Positions 15,338-24,878 are shown, counted from the first letter of the stretch. The stretch is 64,000 bases of DNA from Arthrobacter sp. ov118 (GCF_900116495.1 NZ_FPAY01000003.1:248001-312000); one strand, 5' to 3'. A program made the numbers and translations. Notes: generated from the letters alone by a model not told the origin.

Positions 15338-15970
15338 ATGACAGCCCTGGCCACCGAAAATTTCCGCGAAGAGCTCCTGAGCCGCCGGTACGAACCTAGC
15401 GTCGCCCCGGTCAATGAGCTCTGTGATGCTCTCCAGGCAACCAAGGCTGGCACCGTTGTCCCCTATGTGGACCCCATGCACGAGGTCGATGAGTGCCGCA
15501 TCATCAGCCTGTACTCCAACATCGGCACCGCGGACGCGTCGGGCTTCATCACGGCGGGCGACGACGAGGCGGCCACCCGCATGCTCGGCATCCAGTGGAA
15601 GCTGGGGCTGCGTCCCGAATTCGTCATGCCCTGGAACGTGCACCCGTGGCACGTCCCCGGCGAGCCCAACGGCAAGTTCACGCCGGACCAGATTTCCGCC
15701 GGCCTCAAGCCGCTGCTGAAGTTCCTGGCCCTCGTGCCCCGCGCCTCCGTGATCGTCGCGCACGGCACCGAGGCCAACCGTCTGGCCAACCTGCTGCTCA
15801 AAACCGAGGTCCCGCTGCTGTGGCGCCGCGGTCTGAAGACCTACAAGGTCCGCTCGCTTAGCGGCCGGGCGTTCGCCGGCACGCCGGCCCGCCAGGAGGA
15901 GTACCTGGCAGACATGCGCACTGCATACGCGGATGCCATGGCCCGCACAGGCCTGGCCAAGGCCAACTAA
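15338..15970 (+). CDS. Uracil-DNA-glycosylase-superfamily protein
   Basis: 210 aa. VVPYVDPMHEVDECRIISLYSNIG, FVMPWNVHPWHVPGEPNG and ASVIVAHGTEANRLANLL have the strand-loop layout of the UDG fold: an N-terminal active-site loop, a W-N-x-x-P-W motif and a late Gly/His loop. It may remove damaged bases, but the family is diverse and activity is not certain. The start is uncertain: ATG 15338 has AGGAG 12 nt upstream, while ATG 15212 would add 42 residues without recognisable sequence and lies directly on a possible -10 (TAGACT, 15203). It has its own leader of about 125 nt. Confidence 0.65.
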   Translation: MTALATENFREELLSRRYEPSVAPVNELCDALQATKAGTVVPYVDPMHEVDECRIISLYSNIGTADASGFITAGDDEAATRMLGIQWKLGLRPEFVMPWNVHPWHVPGEPNGKFTPDQISAGLKPLLKFLALVPRASVIVAHGTEANRLANLLLKTEVPLLWRRGLKTYKVRSLSGRAFAGTPARQEEYLADMRTAYADAMARTGLAKAN

Positions 15971-16002
15971 GCGCCCGCCCTTAAACACCAACTTTAAACA
16001 CC

Positions 16003-16063
16003 AACGCGGGGTCACTTCGCGCCCGATCCATGGTGTGGATTGGGCCGGAAGTGACCCCGCGTT
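16003..16063. terminator. Dispersed palindromic repeat acting as bidirectional terminator, copy 1
   Basis: A 16-bp perfect outer stem (16003-16018 with 16048-16063) has an inner stem pairing GCCC with GGGC. It lies between convergent genes. The 12-bp outer sequence AACGCGGGGTCA and its complement are shared with the copy at 29471-29537, while the next bases differ in a compensating way. A 13-bp tandem repeat (TTAAACACCAACT-like) precedes it at 15981. Confidence 0.75.
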
Positions 16064-16096
16064 GCTTTGAGTGCGGTGGTGTCAGTCCTGGGCTTG

Positions 16097-16522
16097 TCAG
16101 TCCTGGGCTTCGATGGCCGCCCTGGCAGCGGGATCGGAGTCGTTGAGGAACTTGTCGATCCGCTCCGGCTCTTCGGCCTCGCCGATCGCCGCGGACGCAC
16201 GGCCCAGCGAATAAAGCGCGCGCAGGAAGCCGCGGTTGGGTTCGTGCTCCCACGGGATCGGCCCGACGCCGCGCCAGCCGTTGCGGCGCAGTGAATCCAG
16301 GCCGCGGTGGTAGCCCACGCGCGAGTACGCGTAGGAATCGATGGTGCGGCCCTCGTCCCACGCTTCCTCGGCCAGGATGGCCCACAGCAGCGAGGACGTG
16401 GGGTGCTTGGCCACGAGGTCCACGGCTTCCTGGCCGAGCGCGAGGTGCTGGTAGATCTCAGGCTCGGCGGGCAGGAGCGTGGGCTCGGGACCCATCAGGT
16501 TCTTGCGGAACTCGTCGGACAT
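16097..16522 (-). CDS. DUF3151 domain protein
   Basis: 141 aa. The sequence MGPEPTLLPAEPEIYQHLAL, LLWAILAEEAWDEG, SYAYSRVGYHRGLDSLRRNGWRG and VPWEHEPNRGF-like IPWEHEPNRGF is typical of DUF3151, a small actinobacterial family of unknown function. It starts 2 bp after the fba stop, so it is co-transcribed with aldolase. The family is commonly seen in this position, but no biochemical role is established. Confidence 0.88.
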   Translation of the reverse strand: MSDEFRKNLMGPEPTLLPAEPEIYQHLALGQEAVDLVAKHPTSSLLWAILAEEAWDEGRTIDSYAYSRVGYHRGLDSLRRNGWRGVGPIPWEHEPNRGFLRALYSLGRASAAIGEAEEPERIDKFLNDSDPAARAAIEAQD

Positions 16523-16524
16523 GG

Positions 16525-17544
<1,020 letters not shown>

Positions 17545-17712
17545 GCTGACTCCTAAAGTGAATTTCGTCTACGGGCTGGTGATCCTGGAGGGAACCTCGT
17601 CGGCTAGAAACCATCCTAGCCATTCCTGCACCGGGGCAGTGTCTCGGGTCACTAGGCCGCTGTAACACTCGCTCCCGGCCGAGCCGCCCGAGATGACACA
17701 TCTCGGCGGCAG

Positions 17713-18396
17713 TCAGACGTGCTGGCCGAACACGTGGCGGCGGATCCAGGCGTGCATCGCGATGGCGGCTGCGGAGGCGGCGTTGATGGAGCGGGTGGAG
17801 CCGAACTGCTCGATCGACAAGGTGGCGAGGGCGGCATCGTGGACTTCCGGAGTGAGTCCCGGGCCCTCCTGGCCGAACACCAGGACGCAGTCCTTCGGCA
17901 GTTCATAGGTCTCCAGCGGGACCGAATCCGGGAAGATGTCGATCCCGATGATCGCCAGCCCCTCCCCCTGCGCCCACGCCACAAAGTCCGGCACTGTCGG
18001 GTGGTGCCGGACGTGCTGGTAGCGGTCGGTGACCATGGCGCCGCGCCGGTTCCACCGACGTCGTCCGATGATGTGGACTTCCTTGGCGAGGAACGCGTTC
18101 GCCGTGCGAACAACCGTGCCGATGTTGAGATCGTGTTGCCAGTTCTCGATCGCGATGTGGAAGTTGTGCCGCTTGGAGTCCAGGTCCGCCACGATCGCCT
18201 CGTGCTTCCAGTAGCGGTACTTGTCCACCACGTTGCGCCGGTCGCCGTCCGCGAGAAGGTCCGGATCCCAGTGTTCACCCTGCGGCAGCTCACCTTCCCA
18301 GGGGCCGACGCCGACCTCCGCCTTGGGCTCCGCCCCCGCTGTCTCGTCGGCTCCCGACGTGGGACGGGGTTCGCGGGGCGTCTCAGGTTCAGTCAC
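17713..18396 (-). CDS. TrmH/SpoU-family RNA 2'-O-methyltransferase
   Basis: 227 aa SPOUT enzyme. The motifs are NIGTVVRTANAFLAKEVHIIG (motif 1), DCVLVFGQEGPGLTPEV (motif 2) and IEQFGSTRSINAASAAAIAM (motif 3). An N-terminal ~35-residue acidic segment precedes the fold. It should methylate tRNA or rRNA ribose using SAM; the exact target cannot be read from sequence. The GTG start lies 6 nt after a TAATGT -10 box, with no SD, indicating a leaderless message. Confidence 0.85.
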   Translation of the reverse strand: MTEPETPREPRPTSGADETAGAEPKAEVGVGPWEGELPQGEHWDPDLLADGDRRNVVDKYRYWKHEAIVADLDSKRHNFHIAIENWQHDLNIGTVVRTANAFLAKEVHIIGRRRWNRRGAMVTDRYQHVRHHPTVPDFVAWAQGEGLAIIGIDIFPDSVPLETYELPKDCVLVFGQEGPGLTPEVHDAALATLSIEQFGSTRSINAASAAAIAMHAWIRRHVFGQHV

Positions 18397-18402
18397 GCAT
18401 CA

Positions 18403-18408
18403 ACATTA
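18403..18408 (-). promoter_or_regulatory. -10 box of a probable leaderless promoter (TrmH-family gene)
   Basis: TAATGT on the minus strand, 6 nt before the GTG start at 18396. No convincing -35. Confidence 0.4.
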
Positions 18409-18449
18409 GACTGGGACACGAGAAGCGGCACACTTACGCGAAGGGCACC

Positions 18450-19340
18450 ATGGCAGACCAAGCGGCACGTCTGAAGTCGGACCACGGGACAGACAACGAA
18501 CCAGACCGGAGGACGGACCCCGACACGGTGCGGACGTCAGCGTCGGTGTACCGCAGCGGCCAGGAGATCGAGTGCTGGCTGACGGACATGGACGGCGTCC
18601 TGGTCCACGAGAACCAGCCGATCCCGGGAGCGGCGGAGCTGATCCAGCGCTGGGTTGACACGTCCAAGCGCTTCCTCGTGCTGACCAACAACTCCATCTT
18701 CACGCCCCGCGACCTCGCCGCCCGGCTCAGCTCCTCCGGCCTGGAAATCCCCGAGGAGAACATCTGGACCTCGGCTTTGGCCACGGCCCAGTTCCTCAAG
18801 GACCAGGTGCACGGCTCGGAATCGGGCAACCGCGCGTACACGATCGGCGAGGCGGGTCTCACGACGGCGCTGCACGAGGCCGGGTTCATCCTCACCGACC
18901 AGAACCCGGACTTCGTGGTGCTTGGCGAGACCCGCACCTACTCCTTTGAGGCCATCACCATGGCGATCCGGCTGATCCTGGCCGGTGCCCGCTTCATCGC
19001 CACCAACCCCGATGCCACCGGCCCGTCGAAGGACGGCCCGATGCCCGCGACGGGCGCCATCGCGGCCCTTATCACCAAGGCCACGGGCCGCGAGCCCTAC
19101 ATTGTGGGCAAGCCCAACCCGATGATGTTCCGGTCGGCCATGAACCAGATCGATGCGCACTCGGAGACCACGGCCATGATCGGTGACCGCATGGACACGG
19201 ACATCATCGCGGGCATGGAAGCGGGCCTGCACACGGTGCTGGTGCTCAGCGGCATCACGCACCGGGACGACATCGCCGCGTACCCGTTCCGGCCGAACCA
19301 GATCCTGAATTCCGTCGCGGACCTCAAGAACCAGATCTGA
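18450..19340 (+). CDS. HAD-superfamily IIA (NagD-like) hydrolase
   Basis: 296 aa. The HAD motif I WLTDMDGVLVHEN carries the nucleophile Asp, motif II is VLTNNSIFTPRDLAARL, and motifs III/IV are seen in GREPYIVGKPNPMMF and MIGDRMDTDIIAGMEAGLHTVLVL. It belongs to class IIA phosphatases that act on sugar phosphates or nucleotides; the substrate is not evident. A 40-residue charged leader precedes motif I. GAAGGG lies 6 nt before the ATG. It is divergent from the TrmH-type gene. Confidence 0.85.
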   Translation: MADQAARLKSDHGTDNEPDRRTDPDTVRTSASVYRSGQEIECWLTDMDGVLVHENQPIPGAAELIQRWVDTSKRFLVLTNNSIFTPRDLAARLSSSGLEIPEENIWTSALATAQFLKDQVHGSESGNRAYTIGEAGLTTALHEAGFILTDQNPDFVVLGETRTYSFEAITMAIRLILAGARFIATNPDATGPSKDGPMPATGAIAALITKATGREPYIVGKPNPMMFRSAMNQIDAHSETTAMIGDRMDTDIIAGMEAGLHTVLVLSGITHRDDIAAYPFRPNQILNSVADLKNQI

Positions 19341-19395
19341 CGGGCAGCCGCCCGGTTGCGCCGCCCGTTGGGAGGCCGTCAGCAACTGGCTGGTG

Positions 19396-20436
19396 TCAAA
19401 ACGCGGTTTTCTTCCCGCCGCCGATGGGCAGCGGGAAGAAGTCGTCCTGAAGTTTCTCGATGAGGGGGCGGTAGACGAACGGGCTCCAGCCGGGGCTCGC
19501 GTGTTCGGGCCTGGCTCCATCCGTCCGCAGGTCATCCGAGACCATGTTGGCTTTGAAGGTCAGGGACCACACGTCGCGGGCCGTCTCGTAGTCGACCGTC
19601 TGGTCCCCGGGGTTGCCGATGAAAGCCATCTTCGTGCTGCCGAGCTTGCCCGCGAAGCGGCTGACGTCAAAGTGGTAGATGTAGGCGGATTCTGACTGAA
19701 TCAGCACGCTGGAGGGCGCGATCGGGGACAGCTGTTCCAGGCTCTGGTCCATGATCTGGCCCCAGCTGCGCTCATTCTTGTGCAGCATCCTCTCGCCGAG
19801 CTCGTAGCCGCCGCGCAGCACCGTGGGGAAACGGAAGCCGCTCTCATAGAGCAGCACCACGCCCTCGAACCAGCTCTGGTCCAGCACGTCATGGCGGCTC
19901 GCGGGGCTGGAGTCGAGCAGGATAAAAGCCACTTCGAAGCCGTGCAGCTCCCGCAACCGGGCGGCCACCTGGGTTGCGACCATGCCGCCAAAACTGTGGC
20001 CGTAGAAGTAGAGGGTGGTGAGTTGATGGGCACGGACGTGCTCGATCACGGCAATCACCACCTCGTCGATGTCCAGCCCCTCGTTGGAGTAGCCGACGGC
20101 GGCCAGCTGGCCCCGCTTGTTGAGGGAACCGCGCAGCGCGTTCAGGATCCACTGGGTTTCTTCCCAGCTCGTCTTGTAGCCGGGAAACAAGATCCAGCTG
20201 GCGTGCGGAAAGTACCGCTCGGCGACATCGTCCTGCACTTGAAGGATCCGGTTGACGCGCCGCTCGTTCTGCACCTCCCTTGTGAACAGCATGTCCGCCG
20301 CCAGCAGGGACGCGGACCCTGCACCAATCAGGAACGTGCGCCGTGAAAACCGTTTGAGTTCGACGGCGTGGCGGAGCGCGCGGGCCTCGGCGGGACCGGG
20401 GCCTCGCGGATGGTTTGCTTCCATCTCGGCCGGCAC
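19396..20436 (-). CDS. Tat-signal alpha/beta hydrolase
   Basis: 346 aa. The N-terminus holds KRFSRRTFLIGAGSASLLAA, an S-R-R-x-F-L twin-arginine signal at about residues 30-50, so the protein is probably exported folded. The catalytic part has the nucleophile elbow FYGHSFGGMVATQVA and a late Asp/His region (MAFIGNPGDQTVDYETARDV). No close functional subgroup is recognised. The GTG start at 20436 is 6 nt after TACGGT (-10-like); ATG 20424 is an alternative and keeps the signal. Confidence 0.72.
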   Translation of the reverse strand: MPAEMEANHPRGPGPAEARALRHAVELKRFSRRTFLIGAGSASLLAADMLFTREVQNERRVNRILQVQDDVAERYFPHASWILFPGYKTSWEETQWILNALRGSLNKRGQLAAVGYSNEGLDIDEVVIAVIEHVRAHQLTTLYFYGHSFGGMVATQVAARLRELHGFEVAFILLDSSPASRHDVLDQSWFEGVVLLYESGFRFPTVLRGGYELGERMLHKNERSWGQIMDQSLEQLSPIAPSSVLIQSESAYIYHFDVSRFAGKLGSTKMAFIGNPGDQTVDYETARDVWSLTFKANMVSDDLRTDGARPEHASPGWSPFVYRPLIEKLQDDFFPLPIGGGKKTAF

Positions 20437-20561
20437 ATACCTACCGTATCCACGCTCCGGTGGGGATACGAAACCGGACCAACCCGGGGACCGGAACGGC
20501 CGCCCCCGACAGCAGTGCCCCCGCGGGACAGCAGTGCCCCCGCCACCGGCTCCACGAGGTG

Positions 20562-21107
20562 CTAAGCGGGCTCGGGCTCGCGGCCGACCTCGCGACGGCT
20601 GATCTCCATGCCGATCTCGTCGTAGGTCGCGAGGAGTTCGGTACGGGCCATGTCCGCGGGGTCGTCCAGAAGACCGAAGACGGCGTCGCTCGCGGCGAGG
20701 AGCGCATCGTCGGAGTAACCGGTCAGTGGGCCGGTGCCCGTGGGATTCAGCGAGGCCGTGAGTTCCCCGGACAGGTCCAGTGTTTCCAGCATGGCGTTGT
20801 CATCGCCGAGCTGGCTCAATTCCAGGGAGACCCCGCCGGGGGCCGGCATGCCGGCGATTTCCGAGCCGGCGCTTCCGCCGTCGATCGCGTTGAGGTCGTT
20901 GCGCAGGCCGGCAAGTGCCGATGATTCGACGAACGCGGCCCGGCCGAGGTCGACCCGGATGTGGGAGCTGATCCCCATGCGGCGGACGCGCTGGATGACC
21001 TGCATCAGGGAGGGGCGGGAGGCGTGAGTGAGGCTGCCCCGGACGTCAATCCGGACGACGTCGGATACGACATCGAGTTTTACTTGGGCTTGCAGCGACT
21101 GGTCCAT
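20562..21107 (-). CDS. STAS-domain protein
   Basis: 181 aa. VKLDVVSDVVRIDVRGSLTHASRPSLMQVI opens an anti-sigma-antagonist-like STAS fold, with SSHIRVDLGRAAFVESSALAGLRNDL around the usual phosphorylatable-Ser position. The C-terminal ~80 residues are less typical and acidic. Such proteins regulate sigma factors or transporters by partner switching, but no kinase or phosphatase gene is nearby. GGAG lies 5 nt before the ATG. The GAF-ANTAR gene is upstream on the same strand, separated by 95 bp. Confidence 0.7.
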   Translation of the reverse strand: MDQSLQAQVKLDVVSDVVRIDVRGSLTHASRPSLMQVIQRVRRMGISSHIRVDLGRAAFVESSALAGLRNDLNAIDGGSAGSEIAGMPAPGGVSLELSQLGDDNAMLETLDLSGELTASLNPTGTGPLTGYSDDALLAASDAVFGLLDDPADMARTELLATYDEIGMEISRREVGREPEPA

Positions 21108-21202
21108 AGGTACTCCAAAAGAAGGGGTTCTATGGCCGACGGCTCAACCTCACCCAGCGTAACGGCGCCCAACGGTGCGCACAAATTACAGGGAACGGGG
21201 GC

Positions 21203-22012
21203 TCAGACCGCCTCTTTACGACCCGGCTCCTCGAAATGGGTCCGGGTACCCCTACCGCCGACAGACTGCACCAGCGACGTGGCGATATCCCGCAACTTCA
21301 CGTTGCCGTGACTGGAGGCGTCCATGAGGATCCGGACCGCGGTTTCCTGGTCGCAGCGGTTCTGCGCCATGACAATTCCGACTGCCATATCAATCACGGT
21401 GCGGGATTCGAGCGTGGCCCGAAGGTTGGTGGCGCTGTCCGTATGCAGCGAGAACCGGACCGCCAGCCGCAGCGCCTGGGAGATTTCCCGGGTGTAGCCT
21501 CGCGCCCGGGCCGCGACGTCGCCGTCGAACTTGTTCGGGACGTCCGAGTAGAGGTTCAGCGCCGCCTGGGCGTCGCCCTGGAGGTGGAAGGGCACAGACA
21601 ACACCGAGCGCAGCCCGTGCGAGGCCACGGCCGCGGCATAGTCCGGGCCCCAGCGGTCCTCGTCGAAGAGGTCGGGGACATAGACTTCCCTTTCCTCCTT
21701 GGCAGCGGTCAGGCAGGGGCCCTGGGAAAGGGAGTACTGGATCTCATCCACTTCGCGGGCGGAGTCACTGCTCCACCCGATCGTGGCCGCCTTGCGGTCC
21801 CGCAGCAGCGTAATTCCGCACAGCGCGTCGTCCCCGGACCCCGCCACCTGGTGCGCGGAAAAACGCGCGAGTTCGTTCAGGAAATCTTCGAAGTCCGCGC
21901 TGTCCAGGATCAGGTTCTGAATCTGGTCTACCGTGCCCACCGAGATCTCGGTACCTTGGCTTTCCGGACCCTCACTCACACCGTTGTTCAGGGACTTTTC
22001 GGGCGGGAGCAT
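21203..22012 (-). CDS. GAF-ANTAR RNA-binding antiterminator-type regulator
   Basis: 269 aa. A GAF sensor domain (about residues 45-185, with GPCLTAAKEEREVYVPDLF and GLRSVLSVPFHLQGD) is followed by a C-terminal ANTAR domain, whose three helices are seen in LRATLESRTVIDMAVGIVMA, QNRCDQETAVRILMDASSHG and LRDIATSLV. ANTAR proteins bind paired hairpins in leader RNA and prevent termination in response to the sensed signal. The start at 22012 is chosen because GGAG is upstream; an upstream in-frame ATG adds 21 atypical residues. Confidence 0.85.
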   Translation of the reverse strand: MLPPEKSLNNGVSEGPESQGTEISVGTVDQIQNLILDSADFEDFLNELARFSAHQVAGSGDDALCGITLLRDRKAATIGWSSDSAREVDEIQYSLSQGPCLTAAKEEREVYVPDLFDEDRWGPDYAAAVASHGLRSVLSVPFHLQGDAQAALNLYSDVPNKFDGDVAARARGYTREISQALRLAVRFSLHTDSATNLRATLESRTVIDMAVGIVMAQNRCDQETAVRILMDASSHGNVKLRDIATSLVQSVGGRGTRTHFEEPGRKEAV

Positions 22013-22109
22013 GGCGCGTGTTCTCCAGATGAAAGGAAGGGACGGGTATGGGACAAATGATAAGTCACGGCCCATACCCCGTCCACCGGCGCAGGTCAGA
22101 GGGGAACGC

Positions 22110-22694
22110 CTAGCTGAGGCCGAGTTCGTCCTTGCCGAACGCGAAGAGGTACGGCACTCCGGCTTCGGCTTCGATCTTTTCCTTGGCTCCCGTGTCGCGG
22201 TCCACGATCACGGCGACGGCAACCACGTTGCCCCCGGCCTTGCGGACGCCTTCGACGGCCGTGAGCGCTGAGCCGCCGGTGGTCGACGTGTCTTCCAGGA
22301 CCAGGACCTGGCGGCCCTCGACCGACGGGCCCTCCACTTGGCGGCCCATGCCGTAGGACTTCTGCGCCTTGCGGACGACGAACGCATCCACCGGGCGGCC
22401 GGCGTCGACGGCGGCATGCATGACGGCGGTGCCCACCGGGTCTGCCCCCATGGTGAGGCCGCCGGCGCAGTCGAAGTCGATCCCGGCGTCGTCCATCAGG
22501 GAGAGCATGACCTGTCCGACCAGCTTGGACGCCTCGTGGTGCAGTGTGATCCTGCGCAGGTCGATGTAGTAGTCGGCTTCCGCGCCGCTGGAGAGGATGA
22601 CCTTGCCGCGGACTACGGCCAGTTCCTTGATCAGCTCCAGGAGTCGGGCGCGGGCAGGGGCAGCGTCGGCTGCGAAGTCAGGGGAGGCAGTCAT
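22110..22694 (-). CDS. pyrE: Orotate phosphoribosyltransferase
   Basis: 194 aa. FVVRKAQKSYGMGRQVEG and the PRPP-binding loop VLVLEDTSTTGGSAL identify PyrE, which makes OMP from orotate and PRPP in pyrimidine synthesis. Normal length. A longer frame upstream overlaps the FAD monooxygenase antisense and is rejected. The ATG is 7 nt after TAAACT, a leaderless-type promoter, and no SD is present. No other pyr gene is adjacent. Confidence 0.93.
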   Translation of the reverse strand: MTASPDFAADAAPARARLLELIKELAVVRGKVILSSGAEADYYIDLRRITLHHEASKLVGQVMLSLMDDAGIDFDCAGGLTMGADPVGTAVMHAAVDAGRPVDAFVVRKAQKSYGMGRQVEGPSVEGRQVLVLEDTSTTGGSALTAVEGVRKAGGNVVAVAVIVDRDTGAKEKIEAEAGVPYLFAFGKDELGLS

Positions 22695-22701
22695 GGGTCC
22701 C

Positions 22702-22707
22702 AGTTTA
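22702..22707 (-). promoter_or_regulatory. -10 box of a probable leaderless promoter (pyrE)
   Basis: TAAACT on the minus strand, 7 nt before the ATG at 22694. Confidence 0.45.
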
Positions 22708-22759
22708 GTGGCTGGTCCGCTGCCGGCTTCCAGCTGGGCTCCGTGTGACGCCGGCCGCC

Positions 22760-24154
22760 TCACGAGGCTGATCGGCTGCCCCACCGTCCGTGGTGGCTGT
22801 GCCGGGGAGCGGCGGCATGCGCCCGGCCGAAAGACCCTTCGGGGTGCTTGCCCGGATCCCGGTTCCTGCCCGTCGAGGCCCCCGACGAGCCGCCCGTCGA
22901 GGCCCCCGGCACCTGCGGACGCTGCGGAGCCCGCCGCGCGAAGGCCGGCGCGTGCTCCGGCCGCGGGCCAAAGGCGATGAACCGGGGAATGATGCTGCGG
23001 ACCGCCGGAACGTGCCGGGCCACGAACAGTGCCGCGGACGGAAATCTTGACCGCTTCCCGGTCATGATTGGGGCAAAGATCGCTCGCTGCATGAGCCGTT
23101 GGACGCTCTGCACGACGACGGTGGGCAGCCGCCGTCGTCGTTCCACCTTCTCCAGGTCTGCCCTGGTCACGTTGCCGCGGAGGAGCGGCGGGGCAAGGAG
23201 CTCGGCGGCGGCCACGGCGTCCTGGATGGCGAGGTTGATGCCGACGCCGCCGGCAGGCGACATCGCGTGCGCGGCGTCGCCAATACAAAGCATTCCGTTG
23301 ATGTGCCATGGGTGCAGCCGGTTCAGACGCACGTCCAGCCAGTGAAGGTCGTCGAGGGACGCGATGGCGTCGACCCGGTCCGCGAGGTCGGGGCGGAGCG
23401 CCGCGACGCGCCGTCGGAAGCCCTCGATGCCTTCCGCACGGATCCGGGCGTCGGTGCCCTTGGCGGCGAGATATCCCATTTGGTAGTAGTCGGTGCGGAA
23501 CAGCGCTAGCAGCGCCTCGCCGGGGCCGAAGGCCGGCACGAGCCCGGCCACCTCGCCCGTCTCGGACGGATGACGGGGCAGCTTGAACCACCACGTGTCG
23601 AAGGGGACGTAGAACTCTTTTGGCGCCAGCCCGGCTGCGGCGCGCAACACGGAATGGCGGCCGTCAGTGGCGATAACCAAGTCCGCCGGGAGTTCGTCGG
23701 ACGCGCCGTCGGGGGTCCGGAAGCGTACGCCGCGGACGCGGCCGCCGTTGCGGACCAGGCCGGTGGCGGTATGGCTCATGAGGAGGGTGAATCCGGGCTC
23801 CTCGGCCGCTGCGGCGGCGAGGAAGTTGAGGAAATCCCATTGCGGCATCATGGCGACGTAGTTGTACGGCGGCGGCAGGGCGCCAAAGTCGCCCATAGTT
23901 ACGGGTGGACCGCCGGGAACAGGGAAGGCAACGTTCTTCAGGCGGCTTTGCGGCAGCTGCCTGAATTCCTCCCCGAGGCCGAGCTCGTCAATCAGCCGGA
24001 TTGTGGAGGGGTGCACCGTGTCGCCACGGAAGTCGCGCAGGAAGTCGGCGTGTTTTTCAAGGACAGTCACCTGCACCCCGGCCCGGGCCAGGAGCAGGCC
24101 GAGCATCATCCCGGCGGGACCGCCGCCCACCACCGCGCATCCGGTCTTCTCCAT
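22760..24154 (-). CDS. FAD-dependent aromatic-hydroxylase-like monooxygenase
   Basis: 464 aa. The FAD Rossmann motif GGGPAGMMLGLLLARAG is at the N-terminus, the DG motif VIATDGRHSVLRAA is central, and the GD motif CIGDAAHAMSPAGGVGINLA comes late, as in PHBH/UbiH flavoproteins. The substrate is unknown. The last ~60 residues are Pro/Gly/Arg-rich and probably disordered. The ATG lies 6 nt after TAGCGT, with no SD. Downstream is pyrE on the same strand, 65 bp away. Confidence 0.85.
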   Translation of the reverse strand: MEKTGCAVVGGGPAGMMLGLLLARAGVQVTVLEKHADFLRDFRGDTVHPSTIRLIDELGLGEEFRQLPQSRLKNVAFPVPGGPPVTMGDFGALPPPYNYVAMMPQWDFLNFLAAAAAEEPGFTLLMSHTATGLVRNGGRVRGVRFRTPDGASDELPADLVIATDGRHSVLRAAAGLAPKEFYVPFDTWWFKLPRHPSETGEVAGLVPAFGPGEALLALFRTDYYQMGYLAAKGTDARIRAEGIEGFRRRVAALRPDLADRVDAIASLDDLHWLDVRLNRLHPWHINGMLCIGDAAHAMSPAGGVGINLAIQDAVAAAELLAPPLLRGNVTRADLEKVERRRRLPTVVVQSVQRLMQRAIFAPIMTGKRSRFPSAALFVARHVPAVRSIIPRFIAFGPRPEHAPAFARRAPQRPQVPGASTGGSSGASTGRNRDPGKHPEGSFGRAHAAAPRHSHHGRWGSRSAS

Positions 24155-24250
24155 GGCCCCACGCTACGCCTGCGCGGGGTGGCGCGGGAGTGGTTTCGCG
24201 GCGATTTCAGACCAGGGCCGCTGTTTGGTGCGCCTCTTTCGGACACGGGC

Positions 24251-24299
24251 AGCGGTTCCGGACAGGCGCAGCGGGGATCCGCGTCGCGCCGGTCCGAAA
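24251..24299. repeat. Imperfect direct repeat, copy A, left of the gene relics
   Basis: It shares GCGGTTCCGGACAGG and GGGGATCCGCGT, followed by CCG/GTCCGAA, with copy B at 24615-24681. Copy B has an extra ~18 bases inside. The two copies bracket the GH3 and LacI fragments. Confidence 0.55.
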
Positions 24300-24340
24300 C
24301 CAAGGTCGGCAGCCGAAACCAGGGCGGAAACGCCGACTTG

Positions 24341-24481
24341 TTTCACCATAGGCACGTCGATGAGGTGGTTGGGCTGGTTGAGCGAGACAAACACGGTCGG
24401 GACTTCCGTGGCGTACCAGGGAATCTCGGCCGCCCTGGGCGTTGACCACTTGATCCGGATGGCCGCCTCCTGGGCGAAGCC
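24341..24481 (-). pseudogene. Fragment of a family-3 glycoside hydrolase gene
   Basis: Minus-strand translation reads AIRIKWSTPRAAEIPWYATE followed by VPTVFVSLNQPNHLIDVPMV. This resembles a late segment of GH3 beta-N-acetylhexosaminidase/beta-glucosidase-type proteins, where VFVSLN-x-P-x-HL-x-DVPM is conserved. Only about 47 codons remain. The match breaks on both sides: at 24341 it runs into the direct-repeat region, and at about 24481 it meets the LacI relic on the other strand. No start codon or complete domain remains, so it is a relic. Confidence 0.6.
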
Positions 24482-24494
24482 CTTTACGCAGGCG

Positions 24495-24563
24495 GCGACC
24501 ATCCATGACATTGCCGCTCTCTGCCGCGTAGCAGCCTCCACCGTTTCCCGGGCACTCTCCGGA
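24495..24563 (+). pseudogene. Fragment of a LacI-family regulator gene (HTH only)
   Basis: The 23 codons encode ATIHDIAALCRVAASTVSRA plus LSG, a clear LacI-type helix-turn-helix with the T-V-S-R-A-L hinge signature. The frame then leaves any LacI similarity and stops at 24668. It abuts a GH3 fragment on the opposite strand. The only full LacI gene in the window is at 60410-61477, and its HTH is different (IEDVAAAAGVSTATVSRAVR), so this is not a recent copy of it. Confidence 0.7.
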
Positions 24564-24614
24564 AGCCTGGGGTCCTACGCGTCGGCGCCGGAGCCGAAAG
24601 GTGCGGTTTTCGCG

Positions 24615-24681
24615 GCGGTTCCGGACAGGGGCGCCTATTCTGGACCTGCGCACCGGGGATCCGCGTAGCAACCGTCCGAAT
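24615..24681. repeat. Imperfect direct repeat, copy B, right of the gene relics
   Basis: See copy A (24251-24299). It has the same orientation, with an internal insertion of about 18 bases. It is directly followed by the minisatellite. Confidence 0.55.
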
Positions 24682-24735
24682 TCGTAGCGGAAGTCCGGAT
24701 CCGAAGCACATTTCGAAGTCGGCTCCGCGCCTCCC

Positions 24736-24867
24736 GACGTCGGCTCCGCGCACCTCGCCGGCCAGCCCGACGTCGGCTCCGCGCACCTCGCCGGCCAGCC
24801 CGACGTCGGCTCCGCGCACCTCACCGGCCGGTCCGACTTCGAATCCGCGCACCTCACCGGCCGGTCC
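24736..24867. repeat. Minisatellite of four 33-bp units
   Basis: Units start at 24736, 24769, 24802 and 24835. The first two are identical (beginning GACGTCGGCTCCGCGCACCT) and the next two differ by a few bases. A degenerate partial unit lies at 24713-24735. Because 33 is a multiple of 3, several frames stay open, but no start, SD or recognisable protein supports coding. It ends only ~12 bp before the nadE promoter. Confidence 0.85.
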
Positions 24868-24878
24868 GGCCGCAATAG

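Noticed and set aside
22110..23594. 494-codon reading of pyrE
   Set aside because: The first 300 codons are Arg/Pro-rich antisense sequence within the FAD monooxygenase gene; PyrE length is met from 22694.
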